Shown here: piece after piece, positions 23,656 through 33,343 of the stretch | Layout of the letters: each line of letters starts with the position of its first letter | Position numbering within the stretch: position 1 is the first letter of the stretch | NCBI GenBank assembly: GCA_963715575.1 | Contig: OY970250.1 | Span: forward strand, 2,604,001-2,668,000 | Source of the DNA: AC-32 sp963715575 | Lineage (GTDB): Bacteria; Actinomycetota; Thermoleophilia; Gaiellales; Gaiellaceae | DNA length: 64,000 nucleotides | Direction: 5' to 3' | Notes under the pieces: model-generated | Told to the model about the DNA's origin: nothing | Seen by the model: the letters and a program-made list of their open reading frames with translations, nothing else | The model's database searches: none | Made by a program: the position numbers and the translations under genes

Positions 23656-24530
23656 CGGGCCACGCTACCAAGCTCGGTGACGATCTCCTGCGCGACCGCC
23701 GCGGGCGGGCGGTTGGCGTCGACGGGGACGAGGCCGGGGATCCGCCGCATCCACTTGCGCTGGTAGGCGGCGTAGCGGCGCGTCCGGGTGATGAGCGCCC
23801 CGATCGCCTCCTCGCGCGGGAGGTCGGCGAGGTCGGCGAGGCCGTGGATCGTGCGGGCAGTCGGCGAGATCGGGCCGGCCAAGGCACGTCGCACCTCCTC
23901 CTCCACCCCACGCTCGAACATCGCCCGCGTGCGCTGCTCGATCCGCCGAGCCAGCTCGTCGGCGGGGACCTCGAGGCCGACGATCAGCGTCGGGTGACGC
24001 GTCTCGCCGCTCCAGAGCCGGTCCTCGCCCGGGCGGAGGCTTGACCCTGCCTCGGCCAGCTCGAGAGCGCGCACGACCCGGCGCCGATCGTTCGCGTGCA
24101 CGGCCGCCGCAGCGGCGGGGTCGCGTTCGGCCAGCAGCTCGTGCGCCGCCTCCGGGCCGAGCTCGTCGTACAGGCCCTCCAGCCGCTCGCGCGCTCCGGG
24201 CGCGGGTGGCGGCGGCAGCTCGAGCTCGGCCAGGGCCGCGCGTAGGTAGAGACCGGTGCCGCCGACGACGACCGGAGTGCGGCCGCCGGCGAGGATCTCG
24301 TCAACCGCCGCGTGGGCCAGGCGCTGGTAGTCGGCGACCGAGCCTTCTTCGTCGAGGCCGAGGTAGCCGACCAGCCGAGCCTCGGATTGGTTGGTCAGGA
24401 CCGGCAGCCCGCGGTAGGCCTGCATCGCGTCGGCGGAGACGAGCTCGGCGGGGATCAGGCGCGCGACCTCCTCGGCGATGGCGCTCTTGCCCGAGGCCGT
24501 CGGCCCGAAGAGCGCGATAACGTCAGCCAC
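23652..24530 (-). CDS. miaA: tRNA dimethylallyltransferase MiaA
   Basis: It adds the dimethylallyl group to A37 of tRNAs reading UNN codons; MiaB, encoded in the same operon, then methylthiolates it. The P-loop is LFGPTASGKSAIAEE, followed by VSADAMQAYRGL, GGTGLYLRA and DRRRVVRALE. I chose the GTG at 24528-24530, which overlaps the phosphatase stop by 8 bp and gives 292 residues; the frame extends 12 codons upstream inside that gene. It overlaps dapF by 4 bp. Confidence 0.95.
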   Translation of the reverse strand: MADVIALFGPTASGKSAIAEEVARLIPAELVSADAMQAYRGLPVLTNQSEARLVGYLGLDEEGSVADYQRLAHAAVDEILAGGRTPVVVGGTGLYLRAALAELELPPPPAPGARERLEGLYDELGPEAAHELLAERDPAAAAAVHANDRRRVVRALELAEAGSSLRPGEDRLWSGETRHPTLIVGLEVPADELARRIEQRTRAMFERGVEEEVRRALAGPISPTARTIHGLADLADLPREEAIGALITRTRRYAAYQRKWMRRIPGLVPVDANRPPAAVAQEIVTELGSVAR

Positions 24531-25281
24531 GGAGCCGCGCGCGGGCGAGCACGAGCTCCTCGTCACTCACGCCGGCATCGCGCAGGTAGCCCTCGACGCT
24601 GCCGTGGCGGCGCTCCAGCTCGGCGAAGACGCCTGTCATCGAGTCGGCCGGCGTCTGGGCGATCCGCCGCAGGCGCTCGAGCTCCTCCTCGCTCTCCGCC
24701 GCCTCGAACCAGGCCTCGTGGCGCGGCAGCAGCCGCTCCTCGCTGAGCGCGTAGTCCGCGGCGATCTCGTCGCCCGGCACGCCGGCGAGGTGCAGCAGGA
24801 ACGCGGCGAGCAGGCCGGTCCGGTCCTTGCCGCCGACGCAGTGGATGACGACGCCGCCCTCGGGCGCGTGCGCGACCGCTCGCACCGCGGCGGCCACGTT
24901 GTCCTGGAAGCGCTCGAGAAAGATCAGGTAGACGTCGCGCGTGGAGGTGGCGATGTCGGGTGCGGCCGCGGCGGCCGCCTCGATCTGCTCGGCGATCTCC
25001 TCCCAGTCCGCCTCGCTCGCCTCCATGAACGGCACGTGCACGACCTCGACGGGCAGCTCGGCCGGCGGGTCCTCCTCGCGCTCGTGGTCGCCGCGCAGGT
25101 CGATCACCGTCCGGATGCCGTGGTCGACGAGTGCGCGCCAGCCCGCTTCGCTCAGCTGGCCTACGCTGTCGGCCCGGACGATCGAGCCGCGCCGCGTCTC
25201 CCCGCCGTCCGCGATCGGCAGGCCGCCGAGCTCGCGGACGTTGAGGCAGCCGTCCCAGGTGAGGTCGCGGCTAGGCGGCAA
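24523..25281 (-). CDS. Tyrosine/serine protein phosphatase-like (Y_phosphatase3 family)
   Basis: This 252-residue protein is of the PtpB/LipA type, with the P-loop HCVGGKDRTG (Cys-x5-Arg). The conserved opening LNVRELGGLP, the SIVRADS motif and the VIDLRGDHERE stretch are typical of this family. Known members dephosphorylate phosphotyrosine, phosphoserine/threonine or phosphoinositides; the substrate here is not known. It overlaps miaB by 11 bp and miaA by 8 bp. Presence between two tRNA-modification genes is probably operon convenience, not function. Confidence 0.85.
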   Translation of the reverse strand: MPPSRDLTWDGCLNVRELGGLPIADGGETRRGSIVRADSVGQLSEAGWRALVDHGIRTVIDLRGDHEREEDPPAELPVEVVHVPFMEASEADWEEIAEQIEAAAAAAPDIATSTRDVYLIFLERFQDNVAAAVRAVAHAPEGGVVIHCVGGKDRTGLLAAFLLHLAGVPGDEIAADYALSEERLLPRHEAWFEAAESEEELERLRRIAQTPADSMTGVFAELERRHGSVEGYLRDAGVSDEELVLARARLRG

Positions 25282-26587
25282 CGGCGGCGAGCTGGGTGCC
25301 TTTGAGCGTCGTCGAGGTCGCGCCCTCGACCGTGACCGGAACGAGCTCGCCGGCCGCGGCCGTGCCCGTGAAGTTGACGGTCGTGTTGCGCCGGGTGCGC
25401 CCGCGCAGGACGGCCTCGTCGGTGCGGCTCGGCCCCTCCACGAGCACCTCTTCGACGCCGCCGACTCGTTCGCGGTTGCGTGCCTCGGCGACGCGCTGGA
25501 CGACCTCGATCAACCGCTCGATCCGCGCGTGCTTGAGCTCTTCCGGCACTTGCTCGTCTAGCGTCGCAGCCTCGGTGCCCTGACGCGGCGAGTAGACGAA
25601 CGTGAAGGCACCGTCGTAGCCGACCTCCTTGACCGCGCTCAGCGTCTCCTCGAACTCCGCTTCGGTCTCGCCCGGGAAGCCGACGATCAGGTCTGTGGTC
25701 AGTGCCAGGTCGGTGATCGCCGCCCGCAGCTCGTCCACGAGGCGCAGGTAGCGCTCACGCGAGTAGGTGCGCCGCATCGCCTTCAGCACGCGCGTCGAGC
25801 CCGACTGCAGCGGCAGGTGCGCGTGCTCGCAGACCGACGCGCACTCGGCCATCGCGGCGATCACGGGCGCGCGGAAGTCCTTCGGGTGCGGGCTCGTGAA
25901 GCGGATCCGCTCGATCCCCTCGACCGCGTCGCAGGCTCGCAGCAGCTCCTCGAACGAGCTGCCGACGTCCCGCCCGTAGGAGTTCACGTTCTGGCCGAGC
26001 AGCATCAGCTCCTTGACGCCCGCGCGCGCGAGGCCCTCGACCTCGGCGCGGATCTCGCCCGGCCGGCGCGAGACCTCGCGGCCGCGCACCGAGGGCACGA
26101 TGCAGTACGAGCAGACCGAGTTGCAGCCCATCGAGATCTGTACCCAGGCCTGGAAGCGGCGCTCGCGGTGGAGCGGCAGCCGCCCGGCGAAGGCGCGCTC
26201 CTCGGCGATCCCGAACGAACCGCGCGCGACGCCCTCGCCGCCGGCGCCGAGCCATTCGCCCAGGTGCGGGATCGAGCCCGGCCCGAAGGCGACGTCGACG
26301 TACGGGTAGAGCGAGAAGAGCCGCTCGCGCTGCGCCTCGGCGTAGCAGCCGCCGACTGCGATCACCTTCTCCGGCTCGCGCTCCTTCAGCGCGCGCGCCT
26401 GCGCGAGGTGCGCGGCGAAGCGCTGGTCGGGCTTCTCGCGGATCGTGCAGGTGTTGAAGACCAGCACGTCGGCCTCTTTCTGATCACGCGCCTCGCCGAG
26501 GCCGAGCTCCTCGAGCATGCCTTTGATCCGCTCCGAGTCGTGGGCGTTCATCTGGCAGCCGAACGTGGTGACGTGGTAGCTACGCAC
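25271..26587 (-). CDS. miaB: tRNA-2-methylthio-N6-dimethylallyladenosine synthase MiaB
   Basis: This radical-SAM methylthiotransferase has 438 residues. The N-terminal cluster cysteines are in TFGCQMN, FNTCTIRE and VGGCYAE. The radical-SAM motif is GCNSVCSYCIVP, and a C-terminal TRAM domain follows (VLVEGPSRT ... GELVPVTVEG). It starts at the GTG 26585-26587, 6 nt after a TAGCCT -10 box, so it heads a leaderless operon miaB, phosphatase, miaA, dapF-like, dapL, hflX, dut, nudix. Confidence 0.95.
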   Translation of the reverse strand: MRSYHVTTFGCQMNAHDSERIKGMLEELGLGEARDQKEADVLVFNTCTIREKPDQRFAAHLAQARALKEREPEKVIAVGGCYAEAQRERLFSLYPYVDVAFGPGSIPHLGEWLGAGGEGVARGSFGIAEERAFAGRLPLHRERRFQAWVQISMGCNSVCSYCIVPSVRGREVSRRPGEIRAEVEGLARAGVKELMLLGQNVNSYGRDVGSSFEELLRACDAVEGIERIRFTSPHPKDFRAPVIAAMAECASVCEHAHLPLQSGSTRVLKAMRRTYSRERYLRLVDELRAAITDLALTTDLIVGFPGETEAEFEETLSAVKEVGYDGAFTFVYSPRQGTEAATLDEQVPEELKHARIERLIEVVQRVAEARNRERVGGVEEVLVEGPSRTDEAVLRGRTRRNTTVNFTGTAAAGELVPVTVEGATSTTLKGTQLAAVAA

Positions 26588-26593
26588 GGCGAC

Positions 26594-26599
26594 AGGCTA
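26594..26599 (-). promoter_or_regulatory. -10 box TAGCCT for the miaB operon
   Basis: On the minus strand TAGCCT is followed by 6 nt and the miaB GTG. Its first three bases are also the TAG stop codon of the upstream lipoprotein gene. Confidence 0.5.
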
Positions 26600-27067
26600 G
26601 CTCGCGCAGGAATTCGCTTCGAGGTCGTGCGCGATCCGGCCGGCCTGCGCGTTCAGGGTCGTGTTGCGCGCTGCCAGCTGCCCGACCTTCGCCATGTCGC
26701 CGGCGCGCCCCGCCTCGGCGAGACCGCGGAGGACGTCCCGTTGCTGGCGCGCAAGCACGCGCAGCTGTGCGGCCTGCGGCGCAACCTCGGTCGGAACCTC
26801 GACCTGCTGGAGCGGCTGGAGGATCGTCTGCTCGAAGGCGGCGACGATCCGGTCACCGCGCGCCGCGAGATCCTCCTGCGTGCGCGGCTCGCCGATCTCC
26901 TGCTCGCGGGCGGCGAAGTCCTCGCACATCCCGTTCAGCTTCGCCACGAACTGCTCCTTCGGCGACTTCGAGCCGCAGCCGGCCAGAGTGAACCCGAGCG
27001 CAGCGGCGAGGAGCACGGTCGTCACGGCCTTCACTGCGGTCAACTGTAGACACCCCCGGGAAGACAT
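26597..27067 (-). CDS. Small lipoprotein of unknown function
   Basis: This protein of up to 156 residues has a signal peptide and lipobox FTLAGCG, so it is exported and lipid-anchored at the Cys. The mature part is helical, with many Ala, Gln and Arg and two further Cys (MCEDF and the terminal NSCAS) that may pair. Similar small helical lipoproteins are common in actinobacteria without known function. The ATG at 27067 gives a long n-region; a GTG at 27034 (VKAVTTVLLAAALG) is an equally good start. It diverges from the large nuclease gene. Confidence 0.65.
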   Translation of the reverse strand: MSSRGCLQLTAVKAVTTVLLAAALGFTLAGCGSKSPKEQFVAKLNGMCEDFAAREQEIGEPRTQEDLAARGDRIVAAFEQTILQPLQQVEVPTEVAPQAAQLRVLARQQRDVLRGLAEAGRAGDMAKVGQLAARNTTLNAQAGRIAHDLEANSCAS

Positions 27068-27115
27068 GGCACTCTAGGGCCTGTCCGTTCAGGGGAGAGT
27101 TTCCGGGAGGGTTAC

Positions 27116-30100
27116 ATGCCAGGGTTGAAGGTTCTGAAGGCGCTTGGCTGCGCAATCGCGGCCGCGGGAACGATGCTGGCGCTCGCCGGGCCGGCAGGCG
27201 CGGCGAGCAACATCGTCGTCAGCCAGGTCTACGGCGGCGGCGGCAACACCGGCGCGCCGTACACGAACGACTTCGTCGAGCTCTTCAACCGCTCCTCGTC
27301 TCCGGTGTCGCTCAACGGCTGGTCGGTCCAGTACGCGAGCGCCACAGGGACCGGCAACTTCGCCGCAAACCCCGTCACGGCGGTCACGGGCGTGCTCGGC
27401 GCGGGCCAGTACTACCTCGTGCAGCAGGCCGGCGGCGCGAACGGCTCGCCGCTTCCGGTCCCCGACGCGAGCGGCACGGTCAACATGAGCGGCACCGGCG
27501 GCAAGGTGATCCTCGCCAACACGACGACCGGCCTCGCCTGCAACGGCGGCTCGACCCCCTGTTCGGGCGCCCAGCTCGCGCAGATCGTCGACCTCGTCGG
27601 CTACGGCAACGCGAACTTCTTCGAAACCGCCGCGGCGCCGACGCTCTCCAACACGACCTCCGGGCTGCGCCTGCAGGACGGCTGCACCGAGACCGACAAC
27701 AACAGCACCGACTTCGCGGCCGGCTCCCCCACGCCTCGGAACACCCTCTCGCCGCTGCATGCGTGCGCCGGAGACGACGCCCCGTCGGTTTCCTCCACGA
27801 CGCCCGCCAACGGCGCGACCGACGTGGCCGCCGCCGCGAACGTCTCGATCACGTTCAGCGAGCCCGTCAACGTCAGCGGCTCGTGGTACTCGGTCTCCTG
27901 CGGGACGAGCGGCTCCCACACGGCGGCCGTCTCGGGCGGCCCGACGAGCTTCACGCTCGATCCCGACAGCGACTTCGCTGCCGGGGAGAGCTGCACGGTC
28001 ACGATCGTCGCGGCGAACGTCAGCGACCAGGACCCGGACGACCCGCCGGACACGATGGCGGCCGACTACGTGTTCAGCTTCGCGGTCGCCGAGCCCAACC
28101 CCGTCCTCGTGAGCGAGGTCTACGGGGGCGGCGGGAACTCCGGCGCGACGTTCAAGAACGACTTCATCGAGCTCTACAACCGTTCGACGCACGCGGTCAG
28201 CCTCGCCGGCTGGTCCGTGCAGTACGCCTCTGCGACCGGCACCGGTGCGTGGGGGGTCACGCCGCTCACGGGCTCGATTCCGGCCGGGCACAACTACCTC
28301 GTGGCGGAGGCTGCCGGCACCGGCGGGTCGGTCGACCTTCCAGGCCCCGACGATGCCGGGACGATCGCGATGTCCGCGACGGCAGGCAAGGTGGCGCTCG
28401 TCTCGAGCACGACCGCACTGAGCGGCGCGTGCCCGGGTGGCTGGGTCGACCAGGTCGGCTACGGCGCGGCCAACTGCTCCGAGACCACGCCGACGGCGGC
28501 GCTCTCGAACACCACCTCCGCGCAGCGCAAGGGCGGCGGCGCTACGGACACGAACAACAACTCGGCCGACTTCGACATCGCCGCGCCCGATCCGCGCTCG
28601 AGTGGCGACCAGGCGCCGCGCGTCACTTCGACCAACCCGGCCGACGGCGCCGCGGAGGTCCCGGTCGACTCCAACGTCTCGATCACCTTCAGCGAGCCCG
28701 TCAACGTGACGGGGGCCTGGTACACGATCGCCTGCGGCTCGAGCGGCTCGCACACGGCATCCGCCTCCGGCGGCCCGACCACCTTCACGCTTGATCCGAC
28801 CACCGACTTCGTCGCGAACGAGAGCTGCACGGTGACGGTCGTAGCGGCAAACGTCAGCGACCAGGACACCGACGACCCGCCGGACACGATGGCGGCCAAC
28901 TACGTCTTCACGTTCACTACGCCCTCGCCTGCGCTCGGCATCCACACGGTCCAGGGCGCCGCGCACATCTCGCCCTTCAACAGCCAGGTCGTGCGCGTGG
29001 TCGGCATCGTGACGGCGAAGACCACCAACGGCTTCTGGCTGCAGGACCCGAACCCGGACGCGGACACGGCGACCTCCGAGGGCATCTTCGTCTTCACCTC
29101 TTCCGCTCCGGCGACCTCGCTCGGCGACTCGGACAGCGTGACGGGTCGCGTGCAGGAGTTCCGCCCCGGTGGCGCCACGAACGGCAACCTGACCACGACC
29201 GAGCTGGCCTCACCGTCGGTCTCGGTGCTCTCGACCGGGAACCCGCTGCCCGCACCGACCGTGATCGGCACCGGCGGGCGCATCCCACCCGACATGATCA
29301 TCGACAACGACTCGACCGGCAACGCCGAGACGAGCGGCGTCTTCGATCCCGACCAGGACGGGCTCGACTTCTACGAGAGCCTCGAGGGGATGCGCGTGCA
29401 ACTGAACAACGCGGTCGCCGTCGGCCCCACCGCGACCGACTTCGGCGAGACGCCGGTGATCGGCGACGACGGCGCCAACTCGACCCTGCGCACCTATCGC
29501 GGCGGCGTGCTGCTGCGCGAGGACGACGGCAACCCGGAGCGGATCACGCTCGACGACGTCCTGACGCCGCTTCCGAACGTGAACGTCGGCGACCACTACA
29601 GCGGGCCGATCGTCGGGATCATGGACTACAACTTCGGCAACCCGTTCCTGAACGTCACCTCACCCGGCCTGACCAGGGTCCCGGGCGGCATCACGCGCGA
29701 GACGACCGCCGACCCCGTTCCAGGGGAACTCGTGGTCTCGACCTTCAACTTCGAGAACCTCGCCTTCACCAACGCGCAGTCGAAGTTCGACTCCCTGGCC
29801 AGCCTGGTCGTCAACAACCTGCGCTCGCCCGACGTGCTCGCCGGCGAGGAGGTGCAGGACAACAACGGCGCGACCGACAACGGCATCGTCGACGCAAGCC
29901 AGACGCTGCAGCGCCTCGTCGATGCGATCGTCGCGGCCGGCGGCCCCACCTACGCGTGGCGGCAGATCGACCCCGTCAACGACCAGGACGGTGGCGAGCC
30001 GGGCGGCAACATCCGCCAGGTGATCCTGTTCCGCACCGATCGCGGCATCTCGTTCGTCGACCGGCCGGGCGGTGGCTCGACCACGGCCAACACGGTCGTC

Positions 30101-31519
30101 GGCAGCGGGGCCGGCACGCAGCTGCAATTCAGCCCGGGCCGCATCGCGCCGGCCGACGGCGCCTGGAGCTCCTCGCGCAAGCCGCTCGCGGCCGAGCTGA
30201 CCTACCAGGGTCACAAGCTGTTCGTGATCGTCAACCACTTCAACTCGAAGGGCGGCGACGATCCGCTGCGCGGCCGCTTCCAGCCGCCGACCCGGAGCAG
30301 CGAGGTCCAGCGGCACCAGCAGGCGACCATCGTCGCGAACTTCGTCTCGCAGATCGGCAGCGCCGACCCGAGTGCGAACGTGATCGTGCTCGGTGACCTG
30401 AACGACTTCGAGTTCTCGGAGACGGTGCAGATCCTCAAGGGAGTGGGCCTGCACGACCTGATGGACACGTTGCCGCAAAACCAGCGTTACAGCTACGAGT
30501 TCGAGGGCAACGCGCAGGTGCTCGATCACATCATGGTCAGCGGCGCCCTCTTCTCCGTCCCGTCGCTGGTGTTCGACCCGGTGCACGTCAACGCCGAGTT
30601 CTTCGACCAGGTCTCCGACCACGATCCCTCGGTCATGCGCGTCAAGTTCAACGCGGCGCCGACCGTCTCGGCCGGCGGCCCGTACACGGTCGGCGAGGGC
30701 TCGAGCATCACGCTGACCGCGAGCGGCAGCGACCCGGAGGGCGGCGCGCTCACCTACGCCTGGGATCTCGACGACAACGGCAGCTTCGAGACGCCCGGCC
30801 AGAGCGTGAGCTTCTCGGCCGGTGACGGCCCCTCGAGCCCGGTCGTGCGGGTGCAGGCGACCGACGACAGCGGCCAGACGGCGACCGCGCAGGCGACCGT
30901 GACAGTGCAGAACGTCCCGCCGACGGCCACCTTCTCGGCGCCCGCGTCGAGCTTCGCCGGCTACCCGTTCACGCTCTCGCTGACGAGCCCGAGCGACCCC
31001 TCGGCGGCCGACACCGCAGCCGGCTTCGAGTACGCGTTCGACTGCGGCTCCGGCTACGGCGCGTTCGGCTCCTCGTCCTCGGCCTCGTGCCCGACCGACG
31101 ACACCGGCACCCGGACCGTGCACGGGACGATCCGCGACAAGGACGGCGGCCTGACCGAGTACACGGCCACGGTGCAGATCAATGTCACCTTCACCAGCCT
31201 CTGCAACCTGACGCGGCTCTACTCGACGAAGGTGAAGCTGGCCGACCGCCTCTGCGGACTGCTTGCCAGCGCCGAGGCCGACGCGAACAGCGGCGCACCG
31301 CCGCCGAAGCCGAAGAATCCGCCTCGCAAGCCGGCCAACAAGTACCTCAACCGTTACGTCAAGCAGGTGAACAGCTCCACCCCGAAAGCGTTCACGCCGA
31401 CGCAGGCGGCGACGCTGACGCGCCTGGCGCAGCGGCTCGACGACCAGTACTTCCCGCCGACTTCAGGGAGCGCTCGCACCGTCGAGCGCTCCCACGGCGT
31501 CATTTCGCGAACTCGATAG
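27116..31519 (+). CDS. Large secreted nuclease with lamin-tail, Ig-like and PKD domains
   Basis: This 1467-residue exported protein starts behind GGGAGGG and has a signal peptide cleaved near PAGAA (about residue 29). Two copies of a lamin-tail domain plus SbsA-like Ig domain unit follow (about residues 30-335 and 340-610). They carry near-identical strings such as TFSEPVNV and VAANVSDQD. An OB-like region (about 615-830) comes next. The catalytic endonuclease/exonuclease/phosphatase domain then shows FNFENL, VNHFNSKGG, VLGDLND, LDHIM and SDHDP. A PKD domain and a Cys-containing tail close it. It resembles ExeM/NucH-type extracellular DNases, probably for nutrient scavenging or matrix DNA turnover. 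Its last 20 bp overlap the converging rny gene. Confidence 0.9.
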   Translation: MPGLKVLKALGCAIAAAGTMLALAGPAGAASNIVVSQVYGGGGNTGAPYTNDFVELFNRSSSPVSLNGWSVQYASATGTGNFAANPVTAVTGVLGAGQYYLVQQAGGANGSPLPVPDASGTVNMSGTGGKVILANTTTGLACNGGSTPCSGAQLAQIVDLVGYGNANFFETAAAPTLSNTTSGLRLQDGCTETDNNSTDFAAGSPTPRNTLSPLHACAGDDAPSVSSTTPANGATDVAAAANVSITFSEPVNVSGSWYSVSCGTSGSHTAAVSGGPTSFTLDPDSDFAAGESCTVTIVAANVSDQDPDDPPDTMAADYVFSFAVAEPNPVLVSEVYGGGGNSGATFKNDFIELYNRSTHAVSLAGWSVQYASATGTGAWGVTPLTGSIPAGHNYLVAEAAGTGGSVDLPGPDDAGTIAMSATAGKVALVSSTTALSGACPGGWVDQVGYGAANCSETTPTAALSNTTSAQRKGGGATDTNNNSADFDIAAPDPRSSGDQAPRVTSTNPADGAAEVPVDSNVSITFSEPVNVTGAWYTIACGSSGSHTASASGGPTTFTLDPTTDFVANESCTVTVVAANVSDQDTDDPPDTMAANYVFTFTTPSPALGIHTVQGAAHISPFNSQVVRVVGIVTAKTTNGFWLQDPNPDADTATSEGIFVFTSSAPATSLGDSDSVTGRVQEFRPGGATNGNLTTTELASPSVSVLSTGNPLPAPTVIGTGGRIPPDMIIDNDSTGNAETSGVFDPDQDGLDFYESLEGMRVQLNNAVAVGPTATDFGETPVIGDDGANSTLRTYRGGVLLREDDGNPERITLDDVLTPLPNVNVGDHYSGPIVGIMDYNFGNPFLNVTSPGLTRVPGGITRETTADPVPGELVVSTFNFENLAFTNAQSKFDSLASLVVNNLRSPDVLAGEEVQDNNGATDNGIVDASQTLQRLVDAIVAAGGPTYAWRQIDPVNDQDGGEPGGNIRQVILFRTDRGISFVDRPGGGSTTANTVVGSGAGTQLQFSPGRIAPADGAWSSSRKPLAAELTYQGHKLFVIVNHFNSKGGDDPLRGRFQPPTRSSEVQRHQQATIVANFVSQIGSADPSANVIVLGDLNDFEFSETVQILKGVGLHDLMDTLPQNQRYSYEFEGNAQVLDHIMVSGALFSVPSLVFDPVHVNAEFFDQVSDHDPSVMRVKFNAAPTVSAGGPYTVGEGSSITLTASGSDPEGGALTYAWDLDDNGSFETPGQSVSFSAGDGPSSPVVRVQATDDSGQTATAQATVTVQNVPPTATFSAPASSFAGYPFTLSLTSPSDPSAADTAAGFEYAFDCGSGYGAFGSSSSASCPTDDTGTRTVHGTIRDKDGGLTEYTATVQINVTFTSLCNLTRLYSTKVKLADRLCGLLASAEADANSGAPPPKPKNPPRKPANKYLNRYVKQVNSSTPKAFTPTQAATLTRLAQRLDDQYFPPTSGSARTVERSHGVISRTR

Positions 31520-33065
31520 CGCGCGACTCGCGGATCACGGTCACCTTGATCTGGCCCGGGTACTCGAGCTGATCCTCGATCTCACGGGCGATCTCGTGTG
31601 AGAGCAGCACCGCCGCGTCGTCGTCGATCTCCTTCGGCTTGACGATCACGCGGATCTCGCGGCCGGCCTGCAGCGCGTAGACCTTCTCGACGCCCTCGTG
31701 GCGGGCGGCGACTCCTTCGAGCGCCTCGAGCCGCTTGATGTAGTGCTCGAGGCTCTCGCCGCGTGCGCCGGGGCGCGAGGCGGAGATCGCGTCGGCGGCG
31801 ATCAGCAACACGGCCTCGACCGTCTGTGGCTCGACCTCGTAGTGGTGGGCCTCGATCGCATGCACCACCGCCGGCGATTCGCCGTAGCGGCGCGCGTACT
31901 GGGCCGAGAGCAGCGCGTGCGACCCCTCGACCTCGTGCGTGAGCGCCTTGCCGAGGTCGTGCAAGAGCGCCGCGCGCCGCGCCGTCTTGACGCTCGCCTG
32001 CAGCTCGGCGGCCATGATCCCGGCCAGGTGAACGACCTCGAGCGTGTGCTTCAGCACGTTCTGCCCGTAGCTCGTACGGAAGCGCAGCCGGCCGAGGATC
32101 TTGACGAGCTCCTCGTGCACCTCGCCGCAGTTGGCTTCGAAGACCGCCTGCTCGCCGGCCTGGCGGATCGTGTCCTCGATCTCCGCCTTCGACTGGTAGT
32201 ACATCTCCTCGATCCGCGCCGGGTGGATCCGGCCGTCCTCGATCAGCTTCGAGAGGGTCAGCTTCGCCACCTCGCGCCGGATGCCGTCGAACGACGAGAG
32301 CACGACCGCCTGCGGAGTGTCGTCGATGATCACGTCGACGCCGGTCAGGTGCTCCAGCGCACGGATGTTGCGGCCCTCGCGGCCGATGATTCGCCCCTTC
32401 ATGTCGTCGGAGGGCAGCTCAATCAGCGAGACGGTGGTCTCGGAGGCGTGGTTCGCGGCCACGCGCTGGAGGGCGTCTGCGACGAGGTTGCGGGCGCGGC
32501 GCTTCGCCTCGGCGCGCGCCTCTTCCTCGGCCTGCCGCACCCGGCGGGCGAGCTCGTGGCGGACGAGCTCCTCGGAGCGCTCGAGCAGGTGCGCCTTGGC
32601 CTCGTTGACGGTCATGCCCGAGATGCGCTCGAGCTCGGTGATCTGCGAGTCCCGCGCGTCCTTCAGGTCCTCCTGGAGCTGCTTCGTGTGCACCTCGCGG
32701 TCGGCGACGCCCTGCTCGCGCCGAGTGAGCTCGGTCAGCTTCCGATCGATGTCCTCTTCCTTGGCCAGCACGCGCTCCTCGATCTTCAGGATCTCGGTGC
32801 GCCGCTCGGCGACCTCCTGCTCGATCTCGGCCCGCAGCCTCACCGAGGCCTCACGCGCCTCGATCTGCCCTTCCCGGCGAAAAGCGTCGGCCTCGCTCTG
32901 CGCCTCGCGCCGCATCACGTCGGACTCGCGCTTGGCCTCGCTGACGAGCAGCTGGCGCGTCCGTCGCGCAGCGGCCAGGCGGGAGCCCGCGAAGGCGTAG
33001 AGCGACAGGAAGGCGACGCCGGCTCCGACTGCGAGGCCGATGACGATCCCGATGACGACGACCAT
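31500..33065 (-). CDS. rny: Ribonuclease Y
   Basis: RNase Y is the membrane-anchored endoribonuclease that starts mRNA decay. The frame has an N-terminal membrane helix, a long charged coiled coil (about residues 30-190), a KH domain (IIGREGRNIRALE) and an HD domain (ALLHDLGKALTHE). I chose the ATG at 33063-33065 with GGGAG 5 nt upstream; a GTG 12 bp further out is possible. It follows recX by 280 bp, a common order, and may have its own promoter. Together with pnp and rnj it supplies a Firmicute-style RNA degradation set. Confidence 0.95.
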   Translation of the reverse strand: MVVVIGIVIGLAVGAGVAFLSLYAFAGSRLAAARRTRQLLVSEAKRESDVMRREAQSEADAFRREGQIEAREASVRLRAEIEQEVAERRTEILKIEERVLAKEEDIDRKLTELTRREQGVADREVHTKQLQEDLKDARDSQITELERISGMTVNEAKAHLLERSEELVRHELARRVRQAEEEARAEAKRRARNLVADALQRVAANHASETTVSLIELPSDDMKGRIIGREGRNIRALEHLTGVDVIIDDTPQAVVLSSFDGIRREVAKLTLSKLIEDGRIHPARIEEMYYQSKAEIEDTIRQAGEQAVFEANCGEVHEELVKILGRLRFRTSYGQNVLKHTLEVVHLAGIMAAELQASVKTARRAALLHDLGKALTHEVEGSHALLSAQYARRYGESPAVVHAIEAHHYEVEPQTVEAVLLIAADAISASRPGARGESLEHYIKRLEALEGVAARHEGVEKVYALQAGREIRVIVKPKEIDDDAAVLLSHEIAREIEDQLEYPGQIKVTVIRESRAIEFAK

Positions 33066-33077
33066 GCGCGCTCCCAC

Positions 33078-33343
33078 TGTCGGGCCGGGCCGGAGCCTCG
33101 GCCGGGAACCCTTGACCGCGCTAGAACGCGGTGCCCATCCGGCACCGCTTGCACCGGGACGTGCTCAGAATCGGGGTCGGCGGGGCGCGCGTGCCTCGCC
33201 TTGGCGGCTCAGCGTCGACCGCTCGGCGCCGTCAGCTCCCCTCTCGCGCTGGTGGTGGTCTGTAGGAAGGTCAAGTGATCCGATTCGGAAACGCGTTAGA
33301 TGCAGGCAAAATGTCGAATGAAGCCCTCGTATCCTAACGCTCG
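33078..33343. other. Gene-free spacer between recX and rny with a stable hairpin
   Basis: No gene is visible. An 8-bp perfect stem GCGGTGCC-N5-GGCACCGC (33128-33148) lies in the rny leader, 63-83 nt before the start. It could end recX transcription or shape the rny leader. I see no convincing promoter hexamers. Confidence 0.35.

Noticed and set aside
27089..28966. Long antisense frame opposite the secreted nuclease
   Set aside because: Same GC-driven shadow; no start signal or domain, while the forward frame has a signal peptide, ribosome site and domains.
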